Origin: Desulfobacteraceae bacterium
GTDB taxonomy: Bacteria; Desulfobacterota; Desulfobacteria; Desulfobacterales; SURF-7
DNA length: 39,238 nucleotides
Direction: 5' to 3'
Assembly: GCA_003599865.1 (NCBI GenBank)
Contig: QZKS01000089.1
Coordinates: 1-39,238 of the forward strand
Shown here: in pieces, positions 8,180-14,915 of the stretch
How the letters are laid out: the number at the start of each line of letters is the position of its first letter
How positions within the stretch are numbered: position 1 is the first letter of the stretch
Position numbers and translations under genes: made by a program
The notes under the pieces: generated by a model
The model's input: only the letters and a program-made list of their open reading frames with translations
Told to the model about the DNA's origin: nothing
Databases searched by the model: none

Positions 8180-8332
8180 ATGAAGGACCAGATGAAGGGC
8201 AAGATCAAAGATTGCCAAATGACGACGTTAAGAAAGAATAATAATTCGTTAGGAGTCGCCTGTGGATTTGAAAAGCGGATATCCGTACTGGGCGGTCAAG
8301 AATGGCCTGATGTATGCCTTCCCGCAGCTTGA
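8180..8332 (+). pseudogene. CsbD-like fragment
   Basis: The frame opens MKDQMKGKIKD, which looks like the start of a CsbD-family stress protein. It then runs into unrelated sequence and overlaps the next gene in another frame. It has no clear ribosome site. It is most likely a fragment of a CsbD gene truncated by the arrival of the downstream oxidoreductase gene. The match is short, so chance resemblance remains possible. Confidence 0.25.
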
Positions 8333-9470
8333 TGCCGACCTGAGCTGTGACGTTGCGGTGGTGGGCGCCGGCATCACCGGTGCGTTGATCGCTGATGAAT
8401 TGGCCGCCCATGGTCACGATGTCGTCGTGCTCGATCAGCGCGACGTCTGTTGGGGGAGCACATCGGCCAGCACCGCCTTGCTGCAGTATGAAATCGATAC
8501 CCACGCGACAGATCTCGCCAAGCGCTACGACCAAGCCTCGGCGCTTCTGGCGTATCAATCCTGTTTGCGCGCGATCAGCGAGCTTGGCGCGTTATCCCAT
8601 GCGGTCGGCGATGTCGATTTCGCCAAGTGTGAAAGCCTTTACTACGCCAGCAATCGCGCTGATCATCCGCGCTTGGCTGACGAATTTGCCTGGCGGAAAC
8701 AGCACGGCTTTCCGGTTCGCTGGCTTAGCCGCGCAGCACTCAAGGATGAGTATGGACTGACCGCTCCAGCCGCTATCCTCAGCTCGGTGGCCGCTCGGGT
8801 TGATCCCTACCGGCTCGCCTCACGACTGCTGAACAGAATGCAGCGAGAGGGCACGCGAGTGTTCGATCGCACGCAGGTTAAATCCATTACGGCGAAGACG
8901 CGTATGGTACAGCTCACCACCGACAGTGGCCTGTCGATCAAGGCAAAGCACGCAGTGATTGCCGGCGGTTACGAAGCACAATCCTGGTTGCGCCGGCGCG
9001 TCGCGAAGAATCTCAGCAGCTACGCCTACATGAGCGATCCCGTCGATCGTGCCGAACTGGGCTGGTTGTCAAGCACATTGCTGTGGGAGTCCGCGCGCCC
9101 GTATCTGTATTTGCGCAGCACCGGCGATGGACGGTTGTTGGTGGGTGGCGAAGACGACGATCGCGACATACCGGCGCGCCGGGATCGCATGGTCGACCGC
9201 AAGGCGGCGACTTTGCAGCGCAAGGTCGGCCGGTTGTTGCCTCACATTCAGGCGCGACCGGCATTCGCCTGGGCAGGCACGTTTGCTGAAACCAGCGACG
9301 GGCTGCCGCTTTTCGGTCGCCATCCGCAGTACGGGCCGCGCGTGCTGTTCGCGATGGCCTACGGTGGAAACGGCATCACTTACAGCATGCTCGGGGCTGG
9401 ATTGCTGCGCGCGCAGATTGAACGCCGCCCGCATCCATTGACAGCGCTGTTCTCCTTTGCCCGACTGTGA
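8262..9470 (+). CDS. DAO-family FAD-dependent oxidoreductase
   Basis: The 402-aa protein has an N-terminal Rossmann FAD-binding motif (VAVVGAGITGALIADEL; Gly35, Gly37, Gly40), the LDQRDVCWGSTSASTALLQ segment that follows in D-amino-acid-oxidase/glycine-oxidase-type enzymes, and a C-terminal FAD-closing block (GLPLFGRHP, YGGNGITYSMLGAG). The substrate is unknown; members oxidise amines or amino acids. Translation starts at GTG (8262) with AGGAG upstream. The codon use is rich in GCG/CGC and differs from the OmpA gene before it. It is 26 nt from the cardiolipin-synthase-like gene, which has the same style, so the pair probably arrived together. Confidence 0.85.
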   Translation: MDLKSGYPYWAVKNGLMYAFPQLDADLSCDVAVVGAGITGALIADELAAHGHDVVVLDQRDVCWGSTSASTALLQYEIDTHATDLAKRYDQASALLAYQSCLRAISELGALSHAVGDVDFAKCESLYYASNRADHPRLADEFAWRKQHGFPVRWLSRAALKDEYGLTAPAAILSSVAARVDPYRLASRLLNRMQREGTRVFDRTQVKSITAKTRMVQLTTDSGLSIKAKHAVIAGGYEAQSWLRRRVAKNLSSYAYMSDPVDRAELGWLSSTLLWESARPYLYLRSTGDGRLLVGGEDDDRDIPARRDRMVDRKAATLQRKVGRLLPHIQARPAFAWAGTFAETSDGLPLFGRHPQYGPRVLFAMAYGGNGITYSMLGAGLLRAQIERRPHPLTALFSFARL

Positions 9471-9496
9471 TGTCATTGACTGGGAGATGAAATTTT

Positions 9497-10762
9497 ATGC
9501 TCTGGGTTATCGGAATCACTGTGCTGGCTACCAGCCTGATGCTGCTATTAATGCAGAACTTCAAGACACCCGAGAAGGTGCTGGGGCGAAAGGTCGAGCA
9601 TCGCTACGTTGTCTCAGATCCTCAGTTTCGGCGCGAGATGTCCGTCTTGCTGGGCCCGGCCATTGTACGCGGCAATCAGGTGACCGCGCTACAGAACGGC
9701 AGAGAGATTTTTCCGGCGATGCTGCTGGCCATTCGTTCGGCGCAGACCTCGATCACTTTCGAGACCCACATTTACTGGTCAGGTGAAACAGGCGATGAGT
9801 TCTCGCAGGCGCTTTCTGAACGGGCCCATGCGGGCGTGCCGGTTAGCGTCATCATCGACTGGGTGGGCAGCATTAAGATGGAGCAGTCGTTGCTGGATTC
9901 CATGCAGGCTGCCGGTGTGCAGTTGCATCGGTATCGGCCGCTGCACTGGTACAACTTCGGCCGCATGAACAACCGCACCCATCGCAAGCTACTGGTGGTC
10001 GATGGTCGCATCGGGTTCACCGGAGGGGTAGGTATCGCGGATCAATGGTCCGGCGACGCCGGCGATCCCGAGCACTGGCGAGACACTCACTTTCGGATTG
10101 AAGGGCCCGTAGTGGCGCAGTTGCAAGCGGCCTTCAACGACAATTGGATCAAGACCACCGGCCAGGTGCTGAACGGCCCAAGCTACTTTCCGGCCCTGAA
10201 GGAGGAAGGCGAGATGGAAGCGCACATGTTTGTTGCCTCGCCGGCTGACGGGAGCGAGAGCATGCACCTGATGTATCTGCTTGCCATCGCAGCGGCCGAG
10301 GCGACTATCGATCTGGCGGCGTCTTACTTTGTGCCCGACAGGCTGCTGATCGAGGCCTTGATCGCTGCCAGGGGTCGCGACGTTCGCGTTCGCATTCTGT
10401 TGCCTGGGCCGCACATCGATGCTTTTTCGGTCAAGATCGCCTCCAAGGCAGCTTGGGGCGAGCTGCTGAAATCAGGTGCCGAGATCTACGTTTATCAGCC
10501 GACCATGCTGCACACCAAGCTGCTGGTCATTGATGCCGAGTTTGTTTCGGTGGGTTCAACCAACTTCGACATCCGTTCGATTCAGCTCAATGACGAAGCA
10601 AGTCTGAATATCTACAACAGCGATTTCGCTGCTCGGATGACGGCGGTGTTCGAGGCCGATCTGCCGGCGGCTGAGTCGTATTCCCTTGCCCGCTGGGAGA
10701 ACCGTCCGTTGCGCGAAAAATTTTCCGAAAAAATTTTGCTGCCAATCAAATCGCAACTTTGA
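9497..10762 (+). CDS. Cardiolipin synthase-like phospholipase D protein
   Basis: The 421-aa protein has one N-terminal membrane segment (about 1-20) and two phospholipase D HKD motifs. They are His162-Arg-Lys164...Asp169 followed by FTGG, and His339-Thr-Lys341...Asp346 followed by VGSTNFD. Two HKD motifs and a single N-terminal anchor fit ClsB/ClsC-like cardiolipin synthases, which make cardiolipin from phosphatidylglycerol or related lipids at the inner membrane. Other PLD transphosphatidylases are possible. Cardiolipin rises under osmotic and stationary-phase stress, which fits the neighbourhood. The ATG at 9497 has a GGGAGATG ribosome site. It shares GC-rich codon use with the preceding oxidoreductase. 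Confidence 0.88.
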   Translation: MLWVIGITVLATSLMLLLMQNFKTPEKVLGRKVEHRYVVSDPQFRREMSVLLGPAIVRGNQVTALQNGREIFPAMLLAIRSAQTSITFETHIYWSGETGDEFSQALSERAHAGVPVSVIIDWVGSIKMEQSLLDSMQAAGVQLHRYRPLHWYNFGRMNNRTHRKLLVVDGRIGFTGGVGIADQWSGDAGDPEHWRDTHFRIEGPVVAQLQAAFNDNWIKTTGQVLNGPSYFPALKEEGEMEAHMFVASPADGSESMHLMYLLAIAAAEATIDLAASYFVPDRLLIEALIAARGRDVRVRILLPGPHIDAFSVKIASKAAWGELLKSGAEIYVYQPTMLHTKLLVIDAEFVSVGSTNFDIRSIQLNDEASLNIYNSDFAARMTAVFEADLPAAESYSLARWENRPLREKFSEKILLPIKSQL

Positions 10763-10809
10763 TTAAAAATTGACTTTGCTTACGGAAAAACTTTGCTGGA
10801 GGAAGAAAG

Positions 10810-12450
10810 ATGGAATCAGTAATTATTTTCGGTGCCGGAATAGCCGGATTAAGTGCCGCACATGAGCTCAACCAGTTGGGATATAAGGTTTCGGTGTATG
10901 AAGCCATGGAACAGCCGGGAGGATTCTTTAGAAGCGCCCGCACCAGTAACAACAACATGCCATCGGAATATTCCTGGCACGGCATGGGGCCATGGTATCA
11001 TAATACCTTTGATCTCATGAAGAAGATTCCTTTGAACGACAAGGGGAACCTCTACGATCTCGCCCTTTCACGGCCCATCGATTTCGGCATTTTTCCGGAC
11101 GACACGCACCCCAGGTTTTATGAGAAGGGTTGGCAGAGTATTCCCGGCATGTTCAGGATGAACAGATGGGAATTTGTCAAATGGTCGTATCTCATGCTCA
11201 AAACCTGGACGGCCAACCACCGCAGTACAGAAAAATACAGTGGCCTCAATGCAGCTGAGGCATGGCGTCCCCTCCTCAAGAGCACAGCCTATAGAACCTG
11301 GCGCGCCTGTTTCGGACCGTGGATCGGCTCGGACTGGTCCAGGGTTTCTCTGCATACCACTGGTGATTTCTTCAGGAAGCAATTGACAACCAGGCCGAAG
11401 CATCAACACTGGGCAGATCAGGACGGGCCGGCATGGACCCAAGGGGCGGGAGACGGCTGGCTGTTGCTCAAAGGTCCCAGCAGCGAATACTGGTTCGATC
11501 CCTGGACTGCCTATCTCCGGAAAAAGGGCGTCGAGTTTCACTGGCAAAAGCCGCTGACAAAAATTGAATTTGACGGCAGAAAAATTATTTCCACCGTTTC
11601 AGGCGATGAGACAATTGTCGGCGATTATTATATCCTGGCCCTTAACCCCTTTGCCACGGCGGAAATTTTAAGCAGGACTCCCGAACTGGAGCAGTTGGAG
11701 GTTCTCCGATTGTTTAAGCCCCTTATCCAGGATGGACCGCACACCCAGGTATCCTTTCGGGTGCCGTTTTCCGAGGAAATCCGTTTTCCCCGTGAAAGAG
11801 TTGCGGTGGTGGTGAGTGATTCAGAATTCAACCTGACCCTGTTCGCTGAGGAACAGGTGTGGATGAAGGAGGTGGACCTGGGGAAAAACGTGAAGTCGCT
11901 GTGGACCGGGACCTCCTGCATCAGCAGTGTTCCCGGCAGGATCTATCATAAACCCGTTAGTTTATGCACGAAAGAAGAGTTCCGGGAGGAGGTGAAAGCC
12001 CAGATATTGAGCTGCGGCGCACTTGACGGAATGATTCGGGAGGCGAATCAGGGGAAAGGGCTGCAGGATTTTTCGATGATGGAAATCGAGGTCTGGCATG
12101 AGTGGGAATTTTCCGCTGAGGGGATCAGGCCGTATCAGCCGAAATGGGTGACCACTACCACAACCCATCACTCTATGCCGCCCCAGACCACACCGCTTGC
12201 CAACCTGTTTCTTGCCGGTTCGCATACCCGGACCCAAGCCCATGTCTGGAGCATTGAGGGCGCTGTGGAAAGCGGCAGGAGAGCCGCCAAGGCCATTGAC
12301 TCGCGAGTGTCGGTGATCGACCAATACATTCCCGGATGGGTCAGGATAATTTCCAAAATTGATGATGTATTCTATGGTGTTAAAGCGCCTCATGTTATTG
12401 ATTTGACGATTGCCCTGCTCCTTTTTCTGGGCTTGTGGTACTTGTTTTAA
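10810..12450 (+). CDS. Membrane-anchored FAD/NAD(P)-binding amine-oxidase-like protein
   Basis: The 546-aa protein opens directly with a dinucleotide-binding motif (IIFGAGIAGLSAAHEL; Gly8, Gly10, Gly13) and the E-x5-GG region (YEAMEQPGGFFRS) of the phytoene-desaturase/amine-oxidase superfamily. The C-terminal FAD block is LANLFLAGSHTRTQAHVWSIEGAVESG. A membrane segment lies at about 527-545. Related proteins include carotenoid desaturases and hydroxysqualene dehydroxylases, but no isoprenoid genes are nearby and the substrate cannot be named. GGAGGAAG precedes the ATG. Codon use is less GC-rich than the two genes before it. It is the last + strand gene before a 590-nt gap. Confidence 0.8.
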   Translation: MESVIIFGAGIAGLSAAHELNQLGYKVSVYEAMEQPGGFFRSARTSNNNMPSEYSWHGMGPWYHNTFDLMKKIPLNDKGNLYDLALSRPIDFGIFPDDTHPRFYEKGWQSIPGMFRMNRWEFVKWSYLMLKTWTANHRSTEKYSGLNAAEAWRPLLKSTAYRTWRACFGPWIGSDWSRVSLHTTGDFFRKQLTTRPKHQHWADQDGPAWTQGAGDGWLLLKGPSSEYWFDPWTAYLRKKGVEFHWQKPLTKIEFDGRKIISTVSGDETIVGDYYILALNPFATAEILSRTPELEQLEVLRLFKPLIQDGPHTQVSFRVPFSEEIRFPRERVAVVVSDSEFNLTLFAEEQVWMKEVDLGKNVKSLWTGTSCISSVPGRIYHKPVSLCTKEEFREEVKAQILSCGALDGMIREANQGKGLQDFSMMEIEVWHEWEFSAEGIRPYQPKWVTTTTTHHSMPPQTTPLANLFLAGSHTRTQAHVWSIEGAVESGRRAAKAIDSRVSVIDQYIPGWVRIISKIDDVFYGVKAPHVIDLTIALLLFLGLWYLF

Positions 12451-12814
12451 CGTCAATCCCATAACAAGGATCAGAACCCCGACAGTTTAAACCAGCCAGA
12501 TAAGCCATAAAACTGCTTATATCTACTATTGCCCAAATACCAGTTTGCGAATAATATTCACCTGAATTCCGCATATTTTCGATTGAACTCTGCTGTTTAT
12601 TCAGGGCCTTAAAGCCCCTGTGCCACCATGAGCGCTAAGTTAAATTAATTATTGATTATCAACAATTGATTATTGATTATTATTTTTTTGTTAATTTCGG
12701 CAGATTCCGGATTCCGGTTTTCGATGGATTGATTTTTTATGAATTTGGCTTGAGGGATCACCGGTGGGTTATGCTCCGAATTAGCGCTGTTTCACATAAT
12801 TTTTCATACTTGTC
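12451..12814. other. Gene-free AT-rich stretch
   Basis: No coding frame or RNA was recognised. Three copies of ATTGATTAT (12651, 12665, 12672) form a short AT-rich tract, possibly a bent or protein-binding region upstream of the promoter at 12815. Confidence 0.5.
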
Positions 12815-12843
12815 TTGACAAAAATCTTTTTTTATCATATAGA
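12815..12843 (+). promoter_or_regulatory. Sigma-70-type promoter
   Basis: A perfect -35 TTGACA (12815-12820), 17-nt spacer and -10 TATAGA (12838-12843) predict transcription from about 12850. That is just upstream of the riboswitch aptamer and in the same orientation. A TGATAAAGG direct repeat (12855 and 12879) lies in the leader; the second copy enters the aptamer. Confidence 0.7.
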
Positions 12844-12880
12844 TAGAAACAATTTGATAAAGGTAGACAGTAACTATCTG

Positions 12881-12964
12881 ATAAAGGCAAATTCATCGAA
12901 AGATGAACGCGCAAAGTCACCGGTCTAAAGGGACGTGTTACCCTAAGACAGCGGGATTGCCAGA
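12881..12964 (+). ncRNA. Class I cyclic-di-GMP (GEMM-I) riboswitch
   Basis: The sequence carries the GEMM-I landmarks in order. AAAGGCAAA is followed by a 6-bp stem capped by GAAA (TTCATC 12892-12897, GATGAA 12902-12907). The conserved CGCAAAG-N-CACCGGTCTAAAG block comes next, then a second hairpin (GTCT/AGAC around AGGG/CCCT) and AGCGGGATTGCC. The 5' GGCAA (12886) pairs with TTGCC (12957) to close the aptamer. Compared with Vibrio cholerae Vc2, the ligand-discriminating position 20 appears to be G by my hand alignment, favouring c-di-GMP over cyclic AMP-GMP, but this needs a structural alignment. Confidence 0.85.
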
Positions 12965-12981
12965 TACGGATCAGAACGAAT

Positions 12982-13043
12982 TTTCCTGTAGGCTTTCCCG
13001 CCCGCGCGACCCATATAGCCGGAAGAGGGGAAACAACAGGAAA
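12982..13043 (+). promoter_or_regulatory. Start-codon sequestering hairpin (riboswitch expression platform)
   Basis: TTTCCTGT (12982-12989) is perfectly complementary to ACAGGAAA (13036-13043), which abuts and includes the A of the ATG at 13043. Nested inside, TTTCCC (12994-12999) pairs with GGGAAA (13028-13033), covering the purine-rich ribosome site. The helix would block initiation, so control is probably translational. There is no T-run. Confidence 0.65.
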
Positions 13044-14065
13044 TGCAGTTTTTTACATATCATACAGTTCGCCACGCGCACCACTGTGCAGCATCTGCAT
13101 GCAGCACCTTGATTGCCGCAGCCCAAAAGCCTCTCTCCGGTATTTCTCTTGTCATCTGTACATTGCTGGTTCTGTCTACCTCGGGGAGCATTGTTGCATC
13201 ACCTGAGCATTCACATGATTCAGTCGGATATTTTGATATGCCTGCGGAATATGGTGACGTTATCTTCCGCATACATCCGCATAGCCCCAAACAGCTGTAT
13301 ATTATCGGAATCAGCCATCGGGATCCGAACAGCGGTGCCAATAACAGTACCACTGTCAGAACCCAAATGGAGATATTCCGCATCGGAGAATGGCTGAAGG
13401 AAAAAAGAGGTCTGGATCTTTTGCTTCCCGAAGGATATTTCGCCGCTGGAAAATCCATATCCTCTCCTGCACCCTCAGCCATTGATGCTTCGAAACGGTT
13501 GCACCCTGTACCGGACAATGCTTATCTCCAGGAGAGTCTTGCTGCCGACTCACCAGGTATAAACGCGGAAAAGCTGCTTATGCAGCATTATAATCTGCAT
13601 GCCAGTCAGGTGGAAGACTGGAAAATCTATAATGCAGTGCGCAGCAGTCTCGGCAAACTGAAAACCACTAGTGACGGATCAGATGAAATTACCGGCAATA
13701 TCGCTGAACTGATATACCTTCAAGAAGTCAGGACCGCTCAACTCCTGCAGAACATACCCGGTGTGATTGAGTATGAATTCCTCCGCGGGACAGTTGACAA
13801 CCGCTCTGCTCTCTTTACCATCGGCCTGAACCATATAAAAGATATTTTCCGCTATATCGAAAATGAGGAAATCTATATTGAGTCGCCGAGTGGTATTCAA
13901 TCCGATAGCCTTACTTCCAACCTCAACCTTCTGCAAAGCGGGTATGGCATCACGATCATCATTCCCCGTACTCTGGCAGATGATCATAAACTCCTGCAGA
14001 TAACCCATATTGATCGCATTCTTTTGGCCGGCGGTGAGCATTCAGGACGGAACCGGCAGAAATAG
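13043..14065 (+). CDS. Exported protein of unknown function, weakly TraB/ChaN-like
   Basis: The 340-aa protein has a long basic N-terminus and one hydrophobic segment (about 32-52), so it is exported or anchored with its body in the periplasm. The body shows LYIIGISHRDP near residue 90, KRGLDLLLPEGYF near 120, and SALFTIGLNHI further on. The 'G-x-x-H ... PEG-F ... GLNH' layout is reminiscent of TraB/ChaN/erythromycin-esterase-like folds, but I cannot assign it. The start is supported by the GAGGGG site about 12 nt upstream and by the hairpin that targets it. The riboswitch upstream suggests that its amount follows cyclic-di-GMP, so a role in surface attachment, matrix or envelope remodelling is plausible but inferred. 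Confidence 0.75.
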   Translation: MQFFTYHTVRHAHHCAASACSTLIAAAQKPLSGISLVICTLLVLSTSGSIVASPEHSHDSVGYFDMPAEYGDVIFRIHPHSPKQLYIIGISHRDPNSGANNSTTVRTQMEIFRIGEWLKEKRGLDLLLPEGYFAAGKSISSPAPSAIDASKRLHPVPDNAYLQESLAADSPGINAEKLLMQHYNLHASQVEDWKIYNAVRSSLGKLKTTSDGSDEITGNIAELIYLQEVRTAQLLQNIPGVIEYEFLRGTVDNRSALFTIGLNHIKDIFRYIENEEIYIESPSGIQSDSLTSNLNLLQSGYGITIIIPRTLADDHKLLQITHIDRILLAGGEHSGRNRQK

Positions 14066-14124
14066 CAAACACCCAACCGAACAGCAGGAAAAAATTGTCG
14101 AACCGCCCATCATCTGTCGTCATC

Positions 14125-14162
14125 AAGCAAAGAGGGGGCGCCGAGGGCACCCCTCTTTGCTT
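14125..14162. terminator. Bidirectional hairpin terminator
   Basis: AAGCAAAGAGGGG (14125-14137) and CCCCTCTTTGCTT (14150-14162) form a perfect 13-bp stem around a 12-nt loop that can pair further (GCC/GGC). It lies between the convergent genes ending at 14065 (+) and 14227 (-). The A/T-rich stem base gives a short U tract in either direction. Confidence 0.65.
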
Positions 14163-14226
14163 ATCGTAATGAATGCTTCGACAACGTCACTGATGCAACG
14201 CTGCCGTTTGCAGATAACGAAGATTC

Positions 14227-14775
14227 TCACTGGATATTCGTCGGTGAATCAGTAGAGTCGTTATCTATGGGCTGGTTATTGAGGTTGTCGCTCGACTCTT
14301 CTCCTTGATTCCATGCCGGAGCCACGCCATAGTGAGTCTCCAGGTCGCGCAGGTAGTCGCTGTCCGTAGCCTTTGCTTTCCGATTCGGAACATTTTTGAG
14401 TTTAGACTGGTCAACATTCAATCTGGCCTTGTCATCGCGAATGTCAAAGGCGCTCAGCGGAGCTGCAATTTCCGTGGTGCCCATGCCGAGAAAACCGGAT
14501 GTGGAAAAAGTGACGAATTGTACTTTACCGGACTGCTTGTCAATCGTGATTTTTTCGATTTCACCAATCTCTTTTCCCTCTTGGGAAACTACATCCATAC
14601 CTTGAAGCTCATCGGCAGTTATCCTTTGACCGGAGTGCATTTTACCGGTCTGGTGCTGAGTATAACCTGTCTTCTGTTGAGAGTCGGATTTCATACCAGG
14701 GCCATCACCGGCATAGAGTGGAATGGCAAAAGCCAATGCTGCGGACGCGATAAAAATAATTGTTGCTTTCTTCAT
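14227..14775 (-). CDS. Periplasmic PRC-barrel domain protein
   Basis: The 182-aa protein has a clear signal peptide (about 1-22, cleavage after LYA). A PRC-barrel domain follows at about 52-130: ITADELQGMDVVSQEGKEIG, then the IDKQSGKVQFVTFSTSGFLG strand pair. The C-terminal tail is Asn/Asp/Ser-rich. PRC-barrels are small beta-barrels that bind other proteins or RNA; exported forms like this are common in stress-responsive gene sets, but the role is unknown. A perfect AAGGAGG ribosome site precedes the start. It has its own near-consensus sigma-54 promoter about 100 nt upstream, separate from the opgGH operon behind it. Confidence 0.85.
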   Translation of the reverse strand: MKKATIIFIASAALAFAIPLYAGDGPGMKSDSQQKTGYTQHQTGKMHSGQRITADELQGMDVVSQEGKEIGEIEKITIDKQSGKVQFVTFSTSGFLGMGTTEIAAPLSAFDIRDDKARLNVDQSKLKNVPNRKAKATDSDYLRDLETHYGVAPAWNQGEESSDNLNNQPIDNDSTDSPTNIQ

Positions 14776-14839
14776 GTTGTTCCTCCTTGATAAATTAATC
14801 GAGATGTGTTGGTAGGTAAAATTGCCTGATCAGACAACC

Positions 14840-14860
14840 ACGGCTGTTTTCTGCAGCCGT
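14840..14860. other. 7-bp hairpin in PRC-barrel leader
   Basis: ACGGCTG (14840-14846) and CAGCCGT (14854-14860) pair around a 7-nt loop. It sits near the 5' end of the transcript predicted from the sigma-54 promoter and could equally serve as a stem downstream of opgH. No T-run follows. Confidence 0.35.
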
Positions 14861-14873
14861 TATTCCGATTCAG

Positions 14874-14889
14874 AGCAACTATTGTGCCA
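14874..14889 (-). promoter_or_regulatory. Sigma-54 promoter of PRC-barrel gene
   Basis: Read on the - strand the site is TGGCAC-N5-TTGCT. This matches the -24/-12 consensus at both invariant dinucleotides (GG and GC) with correct spacing. It lies between the end of opgH and the PRC-barrel start, about 100 nt from the start codon, and points at that gene. Confidence 0.75.
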
Positions 14890-14915
14890 TGCTTCGAACA
14901 TACTGCCCACGGCAC

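Noticed and set aside
12903-13112. 69-codon + strand frame
   Set aside because: It lies across the riboswitch aptamer and its expression hairpin and runs into the exported-protein gene in another frame.
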